From: Lachnospira pectinoschiza
Lineage (GTDB): Bacteria; Bacillota; Clostridia; Lachnospirales; Lachnospiraceae
DNA length: 64,000 nt
Assembly: GCF_020564355.1 (NCBI RefSeq)
Contig: NZ_JAJCRR010000003.1
Span: 186,001-250,000, forward strand
Direction: 5' to 3'
The notes below the pieces were generated by a model that was not told the DNA's origin, did no database searches, and saw only the letters and a list, made by a program, of their open reading frames with translations. Every line of letters begins with the position of its first letter. Position 1 is the stretch's first letter. Made by a program: the position numbers and the translations under genes. This document shows positions 41,033 through 49,564 of this stretch, piece after piece.

Positions 41033-43369
41033 ATGATGGAATTTAAAAGAGTCTGGAATATCAAAGTAATCATTACTTTACTTTGTCTGGCAGCGGTAAG
41101 TGTGATTTTGTTTTATAATGAGCAGATTCAAAATGGAACAAATGAAATTATACGGTATGATGAAAGCTATAATCAGAACAGGTATAGTATTTTTGATGTA
41201 AATCAAATGGAACTGGATATGATAAATCAATACAATACCGGGAAGTGGAAAGAAACACAGGATGGACAGACAGATGATATCAAAGCATTTATAAATTGGT
41301 ATTATGTTACATATATCGGAAAAAATTCTCCTAAAAGAGATGTCTTTATGGTAACAAAAGAACTATTTTATAATAAAGCAGTTTATGTTGAAGGGTATGC
41401 TCAAAGAATTGCCGGAATGTATGAAAATGCGAAAGCAATGGTACGTATCGGGGCATTTTCTGATAAAAATTCTTTTTCATACAAAAATATATTAAAGACA
41501 AGTTATGATTTATCCCAGAATGCACAAATAAAAACAGAACTGAGTGGAATGCGTGCGTGGGAAAGTGTTTACCAGTATAAAATCATCGGTTATTTTCATA
41601 TTGCTTTTATGATGATAATTGTTTTTAGTTTTTTATCTGAAAGAAAAAAAGGCTTGTGGAGCATTATATTTTTATCAACGGGCGGCAGGTGGAAACTGGC
41701 GGCAAAAAGGCTCATGATAATTGCTGTATCTGCGGTTATATCTGCAGTAGTATTATATGGAACAATCTGGGGGGAAAGCTTATTTTTATACCATGGAGGT
41801 CAGAGCTTAACCGTGCCGGTTCAAAGCAGTTGTATTTTTTCGGATGTATTACTGCATATAAATAAAATTCAGTATATAGGATTAAATATTCTATTGTGTG
41901 CATGTGCCGCAATGACTGTCGCAGTTATTGTGTGGGGAATTATTTCCGTATGTAAAAGCCAGACGGGGTATATGGCTGTGCTGTTGTGTGTGTTTGTACC
42001 GGAATACATTTTTTATACAGTAATTTCCCAAAGAAATGCGCTCGCAGTATTGAAATACTTTAACATCTTTCAATTATTTGTACCAATGAACAGCGTGGTT
42101 GAATATGCAAACTGTGAAATCGGAACACTGCTATTTGGCAGAATAGAGCTTATTGCAGGTCTGGTATTGGCATTGTTTTTAGCGGGGGCATTTTTATCAA
42201 TCCGGGCAGCACAGACAAATTATCCGATACATCATTTCTCTAAAATGAAAAAGACAGCGGACATAATTAGTGAAAAATATCACAGCTTAATAGCAAAGCT
42301 GACACCGTCTGGTCTGGAAGTCTATAAACTGCTTGTGATACAAAAAGGATTTATTATTTTATTAATACTTATCGTTTTGATGTCAAATGTAAAAATTTAT
42401 GGAGGAGTTTCATATGACGAAGAAAGAATCATTTTGCGGGAATATTATGAAAAGACACAGGGAATGACGACTGGGGCAGCGGTAAATGTGGAAATTAGCA
42501 GCTATCGTGACAGGCTTGAAAGGATGCAGGAGCAGTATGCAGAATTAAAGTTGGCGGCTAAAGAAGAAAAAGAAGCAGACGGAGCGGTGCTGGATGAGCT
42601 GATAAAGGATATAACCGTATTGTCAACAGCAGTGGAGTATATGGAGCATCAGACGGAATATCTTGAAAATATGAAAGAAACACGGAGAGTAAATCCGGTT
42701 ATTATAGCACCTTACATTTATGAAAATATGCTTGGAGGACGTTTGGATTACAGTATGAATATAGTGAGTCTGTATGTTTTTGTGACATTAATTCTGCTTA
42801 TGAACGGAGCATTTGCTTATGAAAAAAAGGATAATATGACAATGGTCATACGAAGCGGTGCAAAGGGACGGACTTTTTTCGCTGTAAGAAAACTGTTGAT
42901 TGAAAGTGTGCTTACGATATTAATAGGAGCTGGCGTATATGGATATTTTTATTATAAAGTATTATGTGTGTATCATCTGACTGGCATTGACAACAGTATT
43001 TTGTGTCTGGAAATGATGAAAGATTTTCCCATTGATATTACAATAAGGCAGTATTTAATTTGGGGTGTATTATGGAAGATTTTGTTTATGTGGACAGGAA
43101 CAATGGTGATTACATTTATATCGCTGGTTTTACGGGAGCAGGCGGCATTACTGGTATCGCTGCTTATTTTAGTACCGCATGTGCTTTACCTGTTGAATTT
43201 TAAATTTTTTCAATATTTTTCTGTAATCATACCAATGAATACGTGGCAAATGTGGAGAATTTACCCAAAGAAAATAATTTATGCGGTATATTTGTGGGCA
43301 TTTTTTATCGGAGGATTTGCAGCTTATGGTATTATAAAAAAATGGAGCATAAATACAAAATTACGATAG
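41033..43369 (+). CDS. Large ABC-2-like membrane protein without an adjacent ATPase
   Basis: 778 residues in two similar halves, each with one helix, a long extracytoplasmic loop and then about five helices (helices near 13-30, 185-205, 225-245, 280-305, 315-335, 365-385; 445-460, 575-595, 625-645, 675-705, 708-730, 745-768). The second half starts LVIQKGFIILLILIVLMSN, similar to the first N-terminus. This suggests a fused pair of ABC-2 permease units. The nearest ATPase gene is at 36623, more than 4 kb upstream. GGGGGAAAAAGGA precedes the ATG. Confidence 0.65.
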   Translation: MMEFKRVWNIKVIITLLCLAAVSVILFYNEQIQNGTNEIIRYDESYNQNRYSIFDVNQMELDMINQYNTGKWKETQDGQTDDIKAFINWYYVTYIGKNSPKRDVFMVTKELFYNKAVYVEGYAQRIAGMYENAKAMVRIGAFSDKNSFSYKNILKTSYDLSQNAQIKTELSGMRAWESVYQYKIIGYFHIAFMMIIVFSFLSERKKGLWSIIFLSTGGRWKLAAKRLMIIAVSAVISAVVLYGTIWGESLFLYHGGQSLTVPVQSSCIFSDVLLHINKIQYIGLNILLCACAAMTVAVIVWGIISVCKSQTGYMAVLLCVFVPEYIFYTVISQRNALAVLKYFNIFQLFVPMNSVVEYANCEIGTLLFGRIELIAGLVLALFLAGAFLSIRAAQTNYPIHHFSKMKKTADIISEKYHSLIAKLTPSGLEVYKLLVIQKGFIILLILIVLMSNVKIYGGVSYDEERIILREYYEKTQGMTTGAAVNVEISSYRDRLERMQEQYAELKLAAKEEKEADGAVLDELIKDITVLSTAVEYMEHQTEYLENMKETRRVNPVIIAPYIYENMLGGRLDYSMNIVSLYVFVTLILLMNGAFAYEKKDNMTMVIRSGAKGRTFFAVRKLLIESVLTILIGAGVYGYFYYKVLCVYHLTGIDNSILCLEMMKDFPIDITIRQYLIWGVLWKILFMWTGTMVITFISLVLREQAALLVSLLILVPHVLYLLNFKFFQYFSVIIPMNTWQMWRIYPKKIIYAVYLWAFFIGGFAAYGIIKKWSINTKLR

Positions 43370-43411
43370 TGGTTATAGATATCAAAAAAATAATAAACGG
43401 GGAAATTAAAA

Positions 43412-44128
43412 ATGCAGGAAACAGCGGTAAGATTTGCAATATGTGATGATGATAAAGTGTATGCGGAAAAAATGAAAGCGTTGATATTACAGACCTTTCA
43501 ACTGCCGCAGCCGGTTGAGTGTGTGATTTATCTGAATCAGGAACAGATTCTAAAATATTATCATGAAGATAAAATTGATATTATTTTTATGGATATCGAG
43601 TTTGGCGATGTCATAGGATTTCAGGTGGCACGACGGTTAAGTATGCAGGATTCACAACTGGCGGTTGTATACATGACCAATTATGAGCATTATATCACAG
43701 AAGCCTTTGTATGCAGACCGCTGGGGTTTATCAGAAAAAGCCATGCAGAGGACGATTTGCAAATTGCAGGGCAGGAAATCCGGCGCTTCATCGGGCAGAA
43801 ATACAGCCGGTTTGTGTTTGGCGGCGGGACGGCAGTCGTGGAAGTTCCGTTGTATAAAGTCTATGCGGTGGAAATTTACGGACATGATATGGTGATACTG
43901 CTGGCGGACGAAAATATCCGCGTGCGGGATAAGCTAATGCGGGTTGAAGATGAGCTGGAAGCACATGATTTTGTAAAAATAAGCCGAGGAAGAATGGTGC
44001 ATTTAAAATATGTCACAGCGATTGAGGGGAAAACGGTACGATTGCATGAGAACTACGAATTTGCAGTAAGTGCAGACAAAATCAGTATGCTCAAAAGCCG
44101 GTGGCTTGCATACAAAATGCTGCATTAG
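43412..44128 (+). CDS. LytTR-family response regulator (AgrA-like)
   Basis: 238 residues. The receiver domain has acidic pocket D12/D13 and phospho-acceptor Asp61 (IIFMDIEFGD). The C-terminal LytTR DNA-binding domain spans about 140-238 (VPLYKVYAVEIYGHDMVI, FVKISRGRMVHLKYVTAI, and YEFAVSADKISMLKSRW). ACGGGGAA precedes the ATG. It is the cognate regulator of the GHKL kinase encoded 11 bases downstream. LytTR proteins bind pairs of 9-bp direct repeats 12 bases apart; one such site is seen at 27389-27418. Confidence 0.9.
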   Translation: MQETAVRFAICDDDKVYAEKMKALILQTFQLPQPVECVIYLNQEQILKYYHEDKIDIIFMDIEFGDVIGFQVARRLSMQDSQLAVVYMTNYEHYITEAFVCRPLGFIRKSHAEDDLQIAGQEIRRFIGQKYSRFVFGGGTAVVEVPLYKVYAVEIYGHDMVILLADENIRVRDKLMRVEDELEAHDFVKISRGRMVHLKYVTAIEGKTVRLHENYEFAVSADKISMLKSRWLAYKMLH

Positions 44129-44139
44129 AAGGGAAAATT

Positions 44140-45444
44140 ATGACAGTCTTTGATTCATTTATTAATTTACTGCAAAGTGGAATGATAACGGCATTTCTGA
44201 TACACTGCCTCGGAATTAAGAGAAAATTCCAGAAAAAAGCAGCAATTCTAGTTTTTGTGACGGTATTTTTCGTATATCTTGAAATACAGACATTTTTCAC
44301 ACCGTTTGAAAATTACGGAGTGTTATTAACGCTGCTGGTAACAGGGGTACTCAGCTTCGTATTTTGTGAAAAAGGTTGGATTGAAAAGTGTATCTGCAAT
44401 GTGGTTATTCTGATGTTTTCAGTGGCTGCGGCGATTATCAGCGGAAGCATCGCAGGACTGATATGGAATGTGGGATATGTAGAACTCGTAGAGGGTGCTT
44501 CGGCACAGAAAATGGCGGCAATGCTTTTAACCCAGCTGCTATTAGGCATTTTTACAGGGATATTTATCCGGTTTCAGGACATTTTGACAGATACTTACGA
44601 TTTAAAATTTACACTGGGCGTATTAAGTATCCCGTTAATTTCCATTGTGGTTGTTACGGCAATACTCAGCCAGCCGGTTGCGGGGAGGCGCGGCATTTTA
44701 CAGGCGGGACTTATCACCGGGGGAATGATTGCCGTGAATCTGATTGTGTTTATCATGATGAAATATGAAAACAGACAGTATCGCGAAAAGCTCAAAAGTG
44801 AATTGCTGATAAGAAGTTATGAACAGCAGAAGGCAGATATTGAAGAAATTAATCAGCGTTACCGGATGACACAGAAAAACCGTCATGAAATGAAAAGGGT
44901 ACTCAATCTGATACAGGACTATTTGCAAAACGGTGAGCAGGAAAAGGCGCTTTCCTATTTATCGGAACTAAATGTAGAGGAGCATATCATGTCAGAACAG
45001 ATACTGTATACAAAAAATTCGGTATTAAATTATATGTTAAACCGGAATATCAGCAGGTGTAAAGAAAAAGGAATTGATGTCAAATGTATGGTTACAGGCA
45101 GTATTGACGGCATACCGGACAGGGACGTTTATATCCTGGCAGGTAATTTATTTGAAAATGCGGTGGAAGCGGCATGTCAGGCGGAAAATCCGTATATCAG
45201 CATTACAATCTGCGGAAACGATACCTGTCTGTATTTTGAATTTTACAATTCCACCAAAGAAAATGTCATGCAGATCAATCCGCAGTTAAAGACGACCAAA
45301 ACAGAAAAGGCAGTGCATGGATACGGTATCGAAAATGTGCGGGAAATTGTCGAAAAATATCATGGTACAATAGAATACCGGAGTGAAGGGGATTTTCTGT
45401 TTGTCTGTAAAACCGTGCTGATAAAGGAAAATGTGGAATTATAA
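44140..45444 (+). CDS. GHKL-family sensor histidine kinase (AgrC-like)
   Basis: 434 residues. Six N-terminal membrane segments (about residues 5-215) are followed by a coiled region, H-box NRHEMKR (His249), N-box NLFENAVEAA and G-box HGYGIENVREIVEKY. This is the AgrC plan: a membrane sensor for a cyclic peptide linked to a GHKL kinase. ATG 44140 is chosen since GAAGGGA is correctly spaced; an in-frame start at 44101 lies inside the regulator gene. It is followed by agrB. Confidence 0.9.
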   Translation: MTVFDSFINLLQSGMITAFLIHCLGIKRKFQKKAAILVFVTVFFVYLEIQTFFTPFENYGVLLTLLVTGVLSFVFCEKGWIEKCICNVVILMFSVAAAIISGSIAGLIWNVGYVELVEGASAQKMAAMLLTQLLLGIFTGIFIRFQDILTDTYDLKFTLGVLSIPLISIVVVTAILSQPVAGRRGILQAGLITGGMIAVNLIVFIMMKYENRQYREKLKSELLIRSYEQQKADIEEINQRYRMTQKNRHEMKRVLNLIQDYLQNGEQEKALSYLSELNVEEHIMSEQILYTKNSVLNYMLNRNISRCKEKGIDVKCMVTGSIDGIPDRDVYILAGNLFENAVEAACQAENPYISITICGNDTCLYFEFYNSTKENVMQINPQLKTTKTEKAVHGYGIENVREIVEKYHGTIEYRSEGDFLFVCKTVLIKENVEL

Positions 45445-45486
45445 AAAATGAAAATAATGTAACCGGAATTGAAAGGAAGAGGGAGC

Positions 45487-46071
45487 ATGATACACACAAT
45501 TGCGCAGAAAACAGCAGATATTTTTTGCAGACAAAATGTGGCAGATGAAGAAAAGAAAGAAATCTATATTTATGGCATAGAACTTTTGGTTTCAAGCCTG
45601 ATAGGTGCGGTGCTGATTCTGGGGATAAGCATAGGGATAGGAAAAATATGGAGTGGAGTAGTGTTTCTTTCGGTATTTATACTGGTACGCCAGTATACAG
45701 GTGGATACCATGCAGATACTTATGTGCGTTGCAACGCTGCATTTGTACTGACCTATCTGTTGACTGTCGGCATATGGATATTTTGCAGAGTGCATGATTT
45801 AAAAGTGGCAGTCTGGTTTATTCTGCTGGGTGCATATATAATAATGGCGGTGCTTGCACCGGTTGAAAATAAGAATAAACCATTAGATGATGAAGAAGTA
45901 AAAAAGTACAAATGGAAAAGCATTGTAATTTATTCGGCATTTATTATGGTAGTTCTTGCGGCAGATATTACGGGTGTTTTTTATGAGGTCTGCCTGTACA
46001 TTAAAATTATATTAATTATCATAGCGGTTCTGATGGTTTTAGGAAAATTTAAGGAAAATCTGACAGAATAG
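45487..46071 (+). CDS. agrB: AgrB, accessory gene regulator processing endopeptidase
   Basis: 194 residues with about five membrane segments. The AgrB catalytic signature is complete: RQYTGGYHADTYVRC with the active His75 and Cys82. AgrB removes the C-terminal tail of AgrD, forms the ring and helps export it. ATG 45487 follows GGAAGAGGGAG; the upstream in-frame TTG 45469 is less likely. No agrD-like frame directly follows or precedes it, so its substrate is probably the peptide encoded at 39020. Confidence 0.92.
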   Translation: MIHTIAQKTADIFCRQNVADEEKKEIYIYGIELLVSSLIGAVLILGISIGIGKIWSGVVFLSVFILVRQYTGGYHADTYVRCNAAFVLTYLLTVGIWIFCRVHDLKVAVWFILLGAYIIMAVLAPVENKNKPLDDEEVKKYKWKSIVIYSAFIMVVLAADITGVFYEVCLYIKIILIIIAVLMVLGKFKENLTE

Positions 46072-46096
46072 AGAAGACAGTAATAGAAGTAAAAAC

Positions 46097-46168
46097 CTCC
46101 GGCAGCAGAACGACTGTATTCCCAAAATATTGGAAATATACAGTCTTAAAAGTGCTGCCGGAGTTTTA
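46097..46168. terminator. Bidirectional terminator after agrB
   Basis: CTCCGGCAGCA (46097-46107) pairs perfectly with TGCTGCCGGAG (46153-46163), and an inner GACTGTAT/ATACAGTC extends the structure. A T run follows in the plus direction and AAAAA precedes it, so it can serve the convergent gene as well. Confidence 0.85.
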
Positions 46169-46234
46169 AATTTTAAAAATTATAATTTTTAATAAGAAGC
46201 GGCATTGCCGTAAAACATAGCCTGAATGTGTGAT

Positions 46235-46849
46235 TTATTTGAGCAAATCGGCAGTTGTGGCAGTAGAGCCGTTTTCCTTAAACCAATTGTCAAATTTATC
46301 CATAATAGCGCTGTGCGTATCGCTTGAAATAGAAGGCAGCTCTTGACCCCATGATTTGGTAGCAAGGGAGAATCCTTTTTCCACAGCCTTTACCATTTTT
46401 TCCATTTGCTTTTCATCACCGTTTGAAAGAGCAAGTGCAAATGAAAAAATACGGTCTGAAGTCTGATTAACACCCCAGTAGCCGTCTTCGGAAATGTCTT
46501 CCTTTGCCTGGGCAATCGTATCGGCATCCGCAGTAAAATTACCGCTTGCAAGAACCTTCCACATATCATCGGCTGTACCGATAGCAATACCCTGTTTTTG
46601 GAACATCTGTGTAACAAGGGACTGCATCTGTGCAGAACGTTTTTCTGAATCAGCTTTTAACTGGGCAACCAGTGCGGCATTTTTTGTCTGTTTAGAAGAA
46701 GCACTGACGGTTGTTTCGTAGGTAGCACCGGCTTCGGATTTGTAAGCGGATTCTTTAGAAGAAGCTGTTGCCTTATCTGCTTTCTGAACCTTTTCAATCG
46801 CTGTTGCAGCAGTAGCTGCATAACCTGCATTAATTCCATTTAAACTCAT
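46235..46849 (-). CDS. Cytoplasmic or non-classically exported protein, unknown
   Basis: 204 residues, no signal peptide or membrane helix. It begins MSLNGINAGYAATAATAIEK, is Ala/Ser/Thr/Lys-rich for the first 80 residues and then has a helical domain (DMWKVLASGNFTADADTIAQ..., MEKMVKAVEKGF). ATG 46849 follows GAGGT; an in-frame ATG at 46861 is also possible. The N-terminus resembles proteins exported through flagellar or ESX-like routes only in general composition. No family assigned. Confidence 0.6.
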   Translation of the reverse strand: MSLNGINAGYAATAATAIEKVQKADKATASSKESAYKSEAGATYETTVSASSKQTKNAALVAQLKADSEKRSAQMQSLVTQMFQKQGIAIGTADDMWKVLASGNFTADADTIAQAKEDISEDGYWGVNQTSDRIFSFALALSNGDEKQMEKMVKAVEKGFSLATKSWGQELPSISSDTHSAIMDKFDNWFKENGSTATTADLLK

Positions 46850-46861
46850 TATAAACCTCAT

Positions 46862-47077
46862 TTCTGCACACCTTTTCGCTGCTCAAATTCATACCGGGTG
46901 TGCGTGGTATAAATTTTACTGCCCTCCGTGGCGACGCATTTGCAGTATTTTTGCTTCTATTTAATATATCGGACAGGACAGGAAAAAAATCAAGCGGGCA
47001 GAGGGAATATGTAATAATTTATTAAAGCTTGCGTATTCTGATTCAAAATGAATTAAAAAATGAAATCAAGGGAATAC
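46862..47077. other. Intergenic region, upstream of the minus-strand unknown gene
   Basis: Contains GCACACC/GGGTGTGC-type complementary segments near 46866-46905 in the leader of the minus-strand gene and an AT-rich stretch near 46970. I see no gene or clear promoter. Confidence 0.4.
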
Positions 47078-47106
47078 TTGAAATGCCTGTGGACATATGT
47101 TATAAT
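47078..47106 (+). promoter_or_regulatory. Strong promoter for the antitoxin RNA
   Basis: TTGAAA (47078-47083), a 17-base spacer and a perfect TATAAT (47101-47106). No open reading frame follows; transcription would end 75 bases later at the terminator. Confidence 0.8.
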
Positions 47107-47111
47107 GCCAG

Positions 47112-47181
47112 CAGGCAAACGAAATAATAGTCCAATCGGACAAGTGAAATCCCCGGAGCGGCAACTCCGGGGATTTCTTTA
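47112..47181 (+). ncRNA. Putative type I antitoxin RNA (RNAII-like)
   Basis: A roughly 65-70 base RNA is predicted between the promoter at 47078 and the shared terminator. Its segment 47119-47139 (ACGAAATAATA then TCCAATCGG) is a direct repeat of 47261-47283, the translation start region of the convergent toxin gene. Because the two RNAs are made from opposite strands, these repeats give complementary RNA. Size and layout match RNAII of the enterococcal par locus. Confidence 0.65.
47147..47181. terminator. Shared bidirectional terminator of the toxin-antitoxin module
   Basis: AAATCCCCGGAG (47147-47158) pairs perfectly with CTCCGGGGATTT (47165-47176) and runs into CTTT. It can end both the antitoxin RNA and the convergent toxin mRNA. 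Confidence 0.85.
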
Positions 47182-47183
47182 GG

Positions 47184-47279
47184 CTAGTTGTCACGGTTGT
47201 TTCTATCCAGCCATTTGCAAATGCAGTGGCAACCTACACCTGCCATAATAGAAACAAAAAACGAAATAATAATATCCAA
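47184..47279 (-). CDS. Fst/Ldr-like type I toxin (31 residues)
   Basis: A minus-strand frame starting TTG at 47279 encodes LDIIISFFVSIMAGVGCHCI followed by CKWLDRNNRDN. A single hydrophobic helix followed by K-W-L-D and a charged tail is the Fst/holin-like toxin pattern. AAAGGGGG lies nine bases before the TTG; a GTG at 47288 is an alternative. A TATAAT on the minus strand (47332-47327) can serve as its -10. Such peptides damage the membrane when translated and are held off by the antitoxin RNA. Confidence 0.72.
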   Translation of the reverse strand: MDIIISFFVSIMAGVGCHCICKWLDRNNRDN

Positions 47280-47326
47280 CCGGTACACCCCCTTTCTGTT
47301 GCCAGAATGGGTGTGACAACATTCGT

Positions 47327-47332
47327 ATTATA
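47327..47332 (-). promoter_or_regulatory. -10 element of the toxin mRNA
   Basis: A perfect TATAAT on the minus strand about 48 bases before the toxin start. The -35 region is poor. The 5' leader contains a GTTG/CAAC hairpin, as in par RNAI. Confidence 0.5.
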
Positions 47333-47461
47333 GCATAGGTATGATTGATATAAAAAGCATTTTGTCATAATCCGTTTACTTTCCCGCATAGTATTGGTAA
47401 AATACAGTTGTTTACAAATTTACAAAATCAAAGATGTCAGAACGGCAGAAATGGAGGAATT

Positions 47462-48088
47462 ATGAAGGTTTTATTAATCAACGGAAGTCCGAAGAAAGAA
47501 GGATGTACATATACGGCTTTAAAAGAGGTGGCAGATGAACTTGAAAGAAACGGTGTGGAAACAGAAATTTTTCATATCGGAACAGCGCCGGTAAAGGGCT
47601 GTATGGGCTGTGGTTACTGTGCAAAGACAGGAAATCATCAGTGTGTATACAATGACGATACTTTAAATGAAGCAATTTTAAAGGCAAAGGATGCAGACGG
47701 TTTTGTATTCGGTTCACCGGTACACTATGCGGCGGCTTCAGGGGCGATTACGTCATTCCTTGACAGACTGTTTTATGCAGGTTATCCAATGGCACACAAG
47801 CCGGGTGCGGCAGTAGTCAGCTGCAGACGCGGCGGCGCAACTGCGGCACTTGACCAGTTAAACAAGTATTTTACGATTGCGCAGATGCCGGTTGTTTCAT
47901 CAAATTACTGGAATATGGTGCATGGCAATACACCGGAAGAAGTCTGTCAGGATAAAGAAGGTTTACAGACGATGCGTATTTTAGGTCGGAATATGGCATG
48001 GATGTTAAAATGTATCGAAGCCGGAAAGAACAATGGTGTGGCAGTGCCAGAGGCAGAGGCGAAGGTGAAGACGAATTATATACGGTAA
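47462..48088 (+). CDS. NAD(P)H-dependent FMN reductase / iron-sulfur flavoprotein-like
   Basis: 208 residues with a flavodoxin-like fold. It begins KVLLINGSPKKEGCTYTAL (FMN phosphate loop) and has GCMGCGYCAKTGNHQC, a cysteine-rich insertion of the type that carries an Fe-S cluster in iron-sulfur flavoproteins, and FGSPVHYAAASGAITSFLDR. It likely transfers electrons from NAD(P)H to quinones, metals or nitro compounds. GGAGG precedes ATG 47462; longer in-frame readings lack support. Confidence 0.88.
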   Translation: MKVLLINGSPKKEGCTYTALKEVADELERNGVETEIFHIGTAPVKGCMGCGYCAKTGNHQCVYNDDTLNEAILKAKDADGFVFGSPVHYAAASGAITSFLDRLFYAGYPMAHKPGAAVVSCRRGGATAALDQLNKYFTIAQMPVVSSNYWNMVHGNTPEEVCQDKEGLQTMRILGRNMAWMLKCIEAGKNNGVAVPEAEAKVKTNYIR

Positions 48089-48090
48089 GG

Positions 48091-48168
48091 GATATTTTTG
48101 TATCCGTGTCCCTCAACGTGCTACTTGACTTCGGTCCACGGATACAAAAATATCTGTGAGGGTGTGGT
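48091..48168. repeat. Long-armed hairpin with conserved loop, plus 3' flank
   Basis: GATATTTTTGTATCCGTG (48091-48108) pairs perfectly with 48137-48154. The loop TCAACGTGCTACTTGACTTC (48113-48132) is nearly identical to the loop at 13525-13544, while the arms are entirely different. Both copies are followed by TGTGAG-R-GTGTGG. It starts just after the flavoprotein stop and may also act as terminator. Confidence 0.8.
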
Positions 48169-48180
48169 AGCCCGGTAGGG

Positions 48181-48216
48181 GAGCAGGTGGTACGCCCCTA
48201 TGGGGCTGCCTTTTTC
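48181..48216 (+). repeat. Left 31-bp repeat/terminator flanking the HD gene
   Basis: The 31 bases 48181-48211 (GAGCAGG...GGGGCTGCCT) match 49565-49595 at 30 of 31 positions. The sequence folds through CCCCTATGGGG and is followed by TTTT, so it resembles a terminator. Confidence 0.8.
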
Positions 48217-48291
48217 TGTAGTGAAGATTATGTTAAATGGATTACAAGATAATAGAAAATTCTATGAGTATAATAAAGAGGAAAATAGTAA

Positions 48292-49530
48292 ATGACTTTG
48301 TATAAAGAATTACGAAATGAAATGGAAAATCATAAGGAATTTTGGAATTATTATAATGTGAACTTTGGTGATGCTTTTCAAAATCAAACGGCTGCGAGAG
48401 ATTTTATTTATAAATATTTTGCAGGCGGTTCCAAGTTGCATTCCTTAGATATTTGGACAAAGTCTATAGATCAGTATATTGAAATGAGAAACGTACATAC
48501 GGTTAATGTTTTTTTTATAGGGATTTTTTTACAAAGAAGAATAGATGAAAATATTTCAATTAAATCAGAAGTATCTTCAGATTATCCATTTTCATATCTT
48601 TGGTATCTTCTTTGCTTAGCCCATGATTTAGGATATACATATGAAAAGTATTCAACTACATATATAAAACGACCATTGAAATTATACTATGCTCATCACA
48701 ATTATAACCAATGTAATAGGCTCAAAATATATAGTTCTAAATTTTATACAAGAAGAAAATGGTATGAGGATCATGGAATTGATATTGGATATTTAAATTC
48801 ATCGTTATGGGGGAGAAGAATTATTTCGCATTACATGTACAGAAATCAAATATATAGGTTGAGTAAAGATATAGAATATAATAATGGTATACTAATAAAA
48901 AGACCAAGATATTCTTTAGGAACTATAAATAACTACTTTTATTATCGTTTATATGAAATGAATACGTTAGACCATGGAATTGTGGGGGCAGATGATTTTT
49001 ATTCTAGATTAGTTGGCAACTATTTAAAAGAATATAGAAGAATGGACTCAAGGTATTTTGCTGAAGGCAATATTTGTTCGTTTTATAATCAGGAAGAACT
49101 TTATTTTTGCAGTGAACAAATAAAGATATTTGCATATATAGCAGATTGTATTGCATCACATAATATGTATAAGGCTGATGATAATGAGCGGTGTAGAGCA
49201 ACATATGTTGAGTATTCTTTAAATAGTTTATTGCCGGAAATGTTTCAGCCTATATCCTATAAAGAGAACCCTTTATTGTTTATTCTTTGCGTGGCAGATA
49301 CGATAGAGCCAAGCAAGAAGTTTATTGAATACAGCAACAAAGATGTTCTAAAATTAATATCAATAGAGTACAATGCATTTAATAATTTTTTACATGTAGA
49401 AGTAGATGAGAAATTATATGCAAGTACAGCAGGGAAAGAATATGTATCCAGCATAAAAGCCTTAGAACAATGGTGTGATATTAAGATAATGGTTGAAGTT
49501 AAAATGTTTGGTGAAAATGATACTGATTAA
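48292..49530 (+). CDS. HD-domain-like protein, AT-rich, probably acquired
   Basis: 412 residues, mostly helical and Tyr/Asn/Arg-rich. It has LCLAHDLGYTYEK (His111-Asp112), TLDHGIVGA (Asp227-His228-Gly229) and FILCVADTIEP (Asp336), the ordered H...HD...H...D residues of an HD phosphohydrolase. The predicted activity is metal-dependent phosphate-ester hydrolysis, perhaps of nucleotides, but no substrate can be named. The AT content is much higher than in neighbouring genes, and near-identical 31-bp repeats flank it. A defence or stress role is possible but unproven. Confidence 0.65.
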   Translation: MTLYKELRNEMENHKEFWNYYNVNFGDAFQNQTAARDFIYKYFAGGSKLHSLDIWTKSIDQYIEMRNVHTVNVFFIGIFLQRRIDENISIKSEVSSDYPFSYLWYLLCLAHDLGYTYEKYSTTYIKRPLKLYYAHHNYNQCNRLKIYSSKFYTRRKWYEDHGIDIGYLNSSLWGRRIISHYMYRNQIYRLSKDIEYNNGILIKRPRYSLGTINNYFYYRLYEMNTLDHGIVGADDFYSRLVGNYLKEYRRMDSRYFAEGNICSFYNQEELYFCSEQIKIFAYIADCIASHNMYKADDNERCRATYVEYSLNSLLPEMFQPISYKENPLLFILCVADTIEPSKKFIEYSNKDVLKLISIEYNAFNNFLHVEVDEKLYASTAGKEYVSSIKALEQWCDIKIMVEVKMFGENDTD

Positions 49531-49564
49531 AAATAAGGATATATAGTATCGTATATGAAAATTG

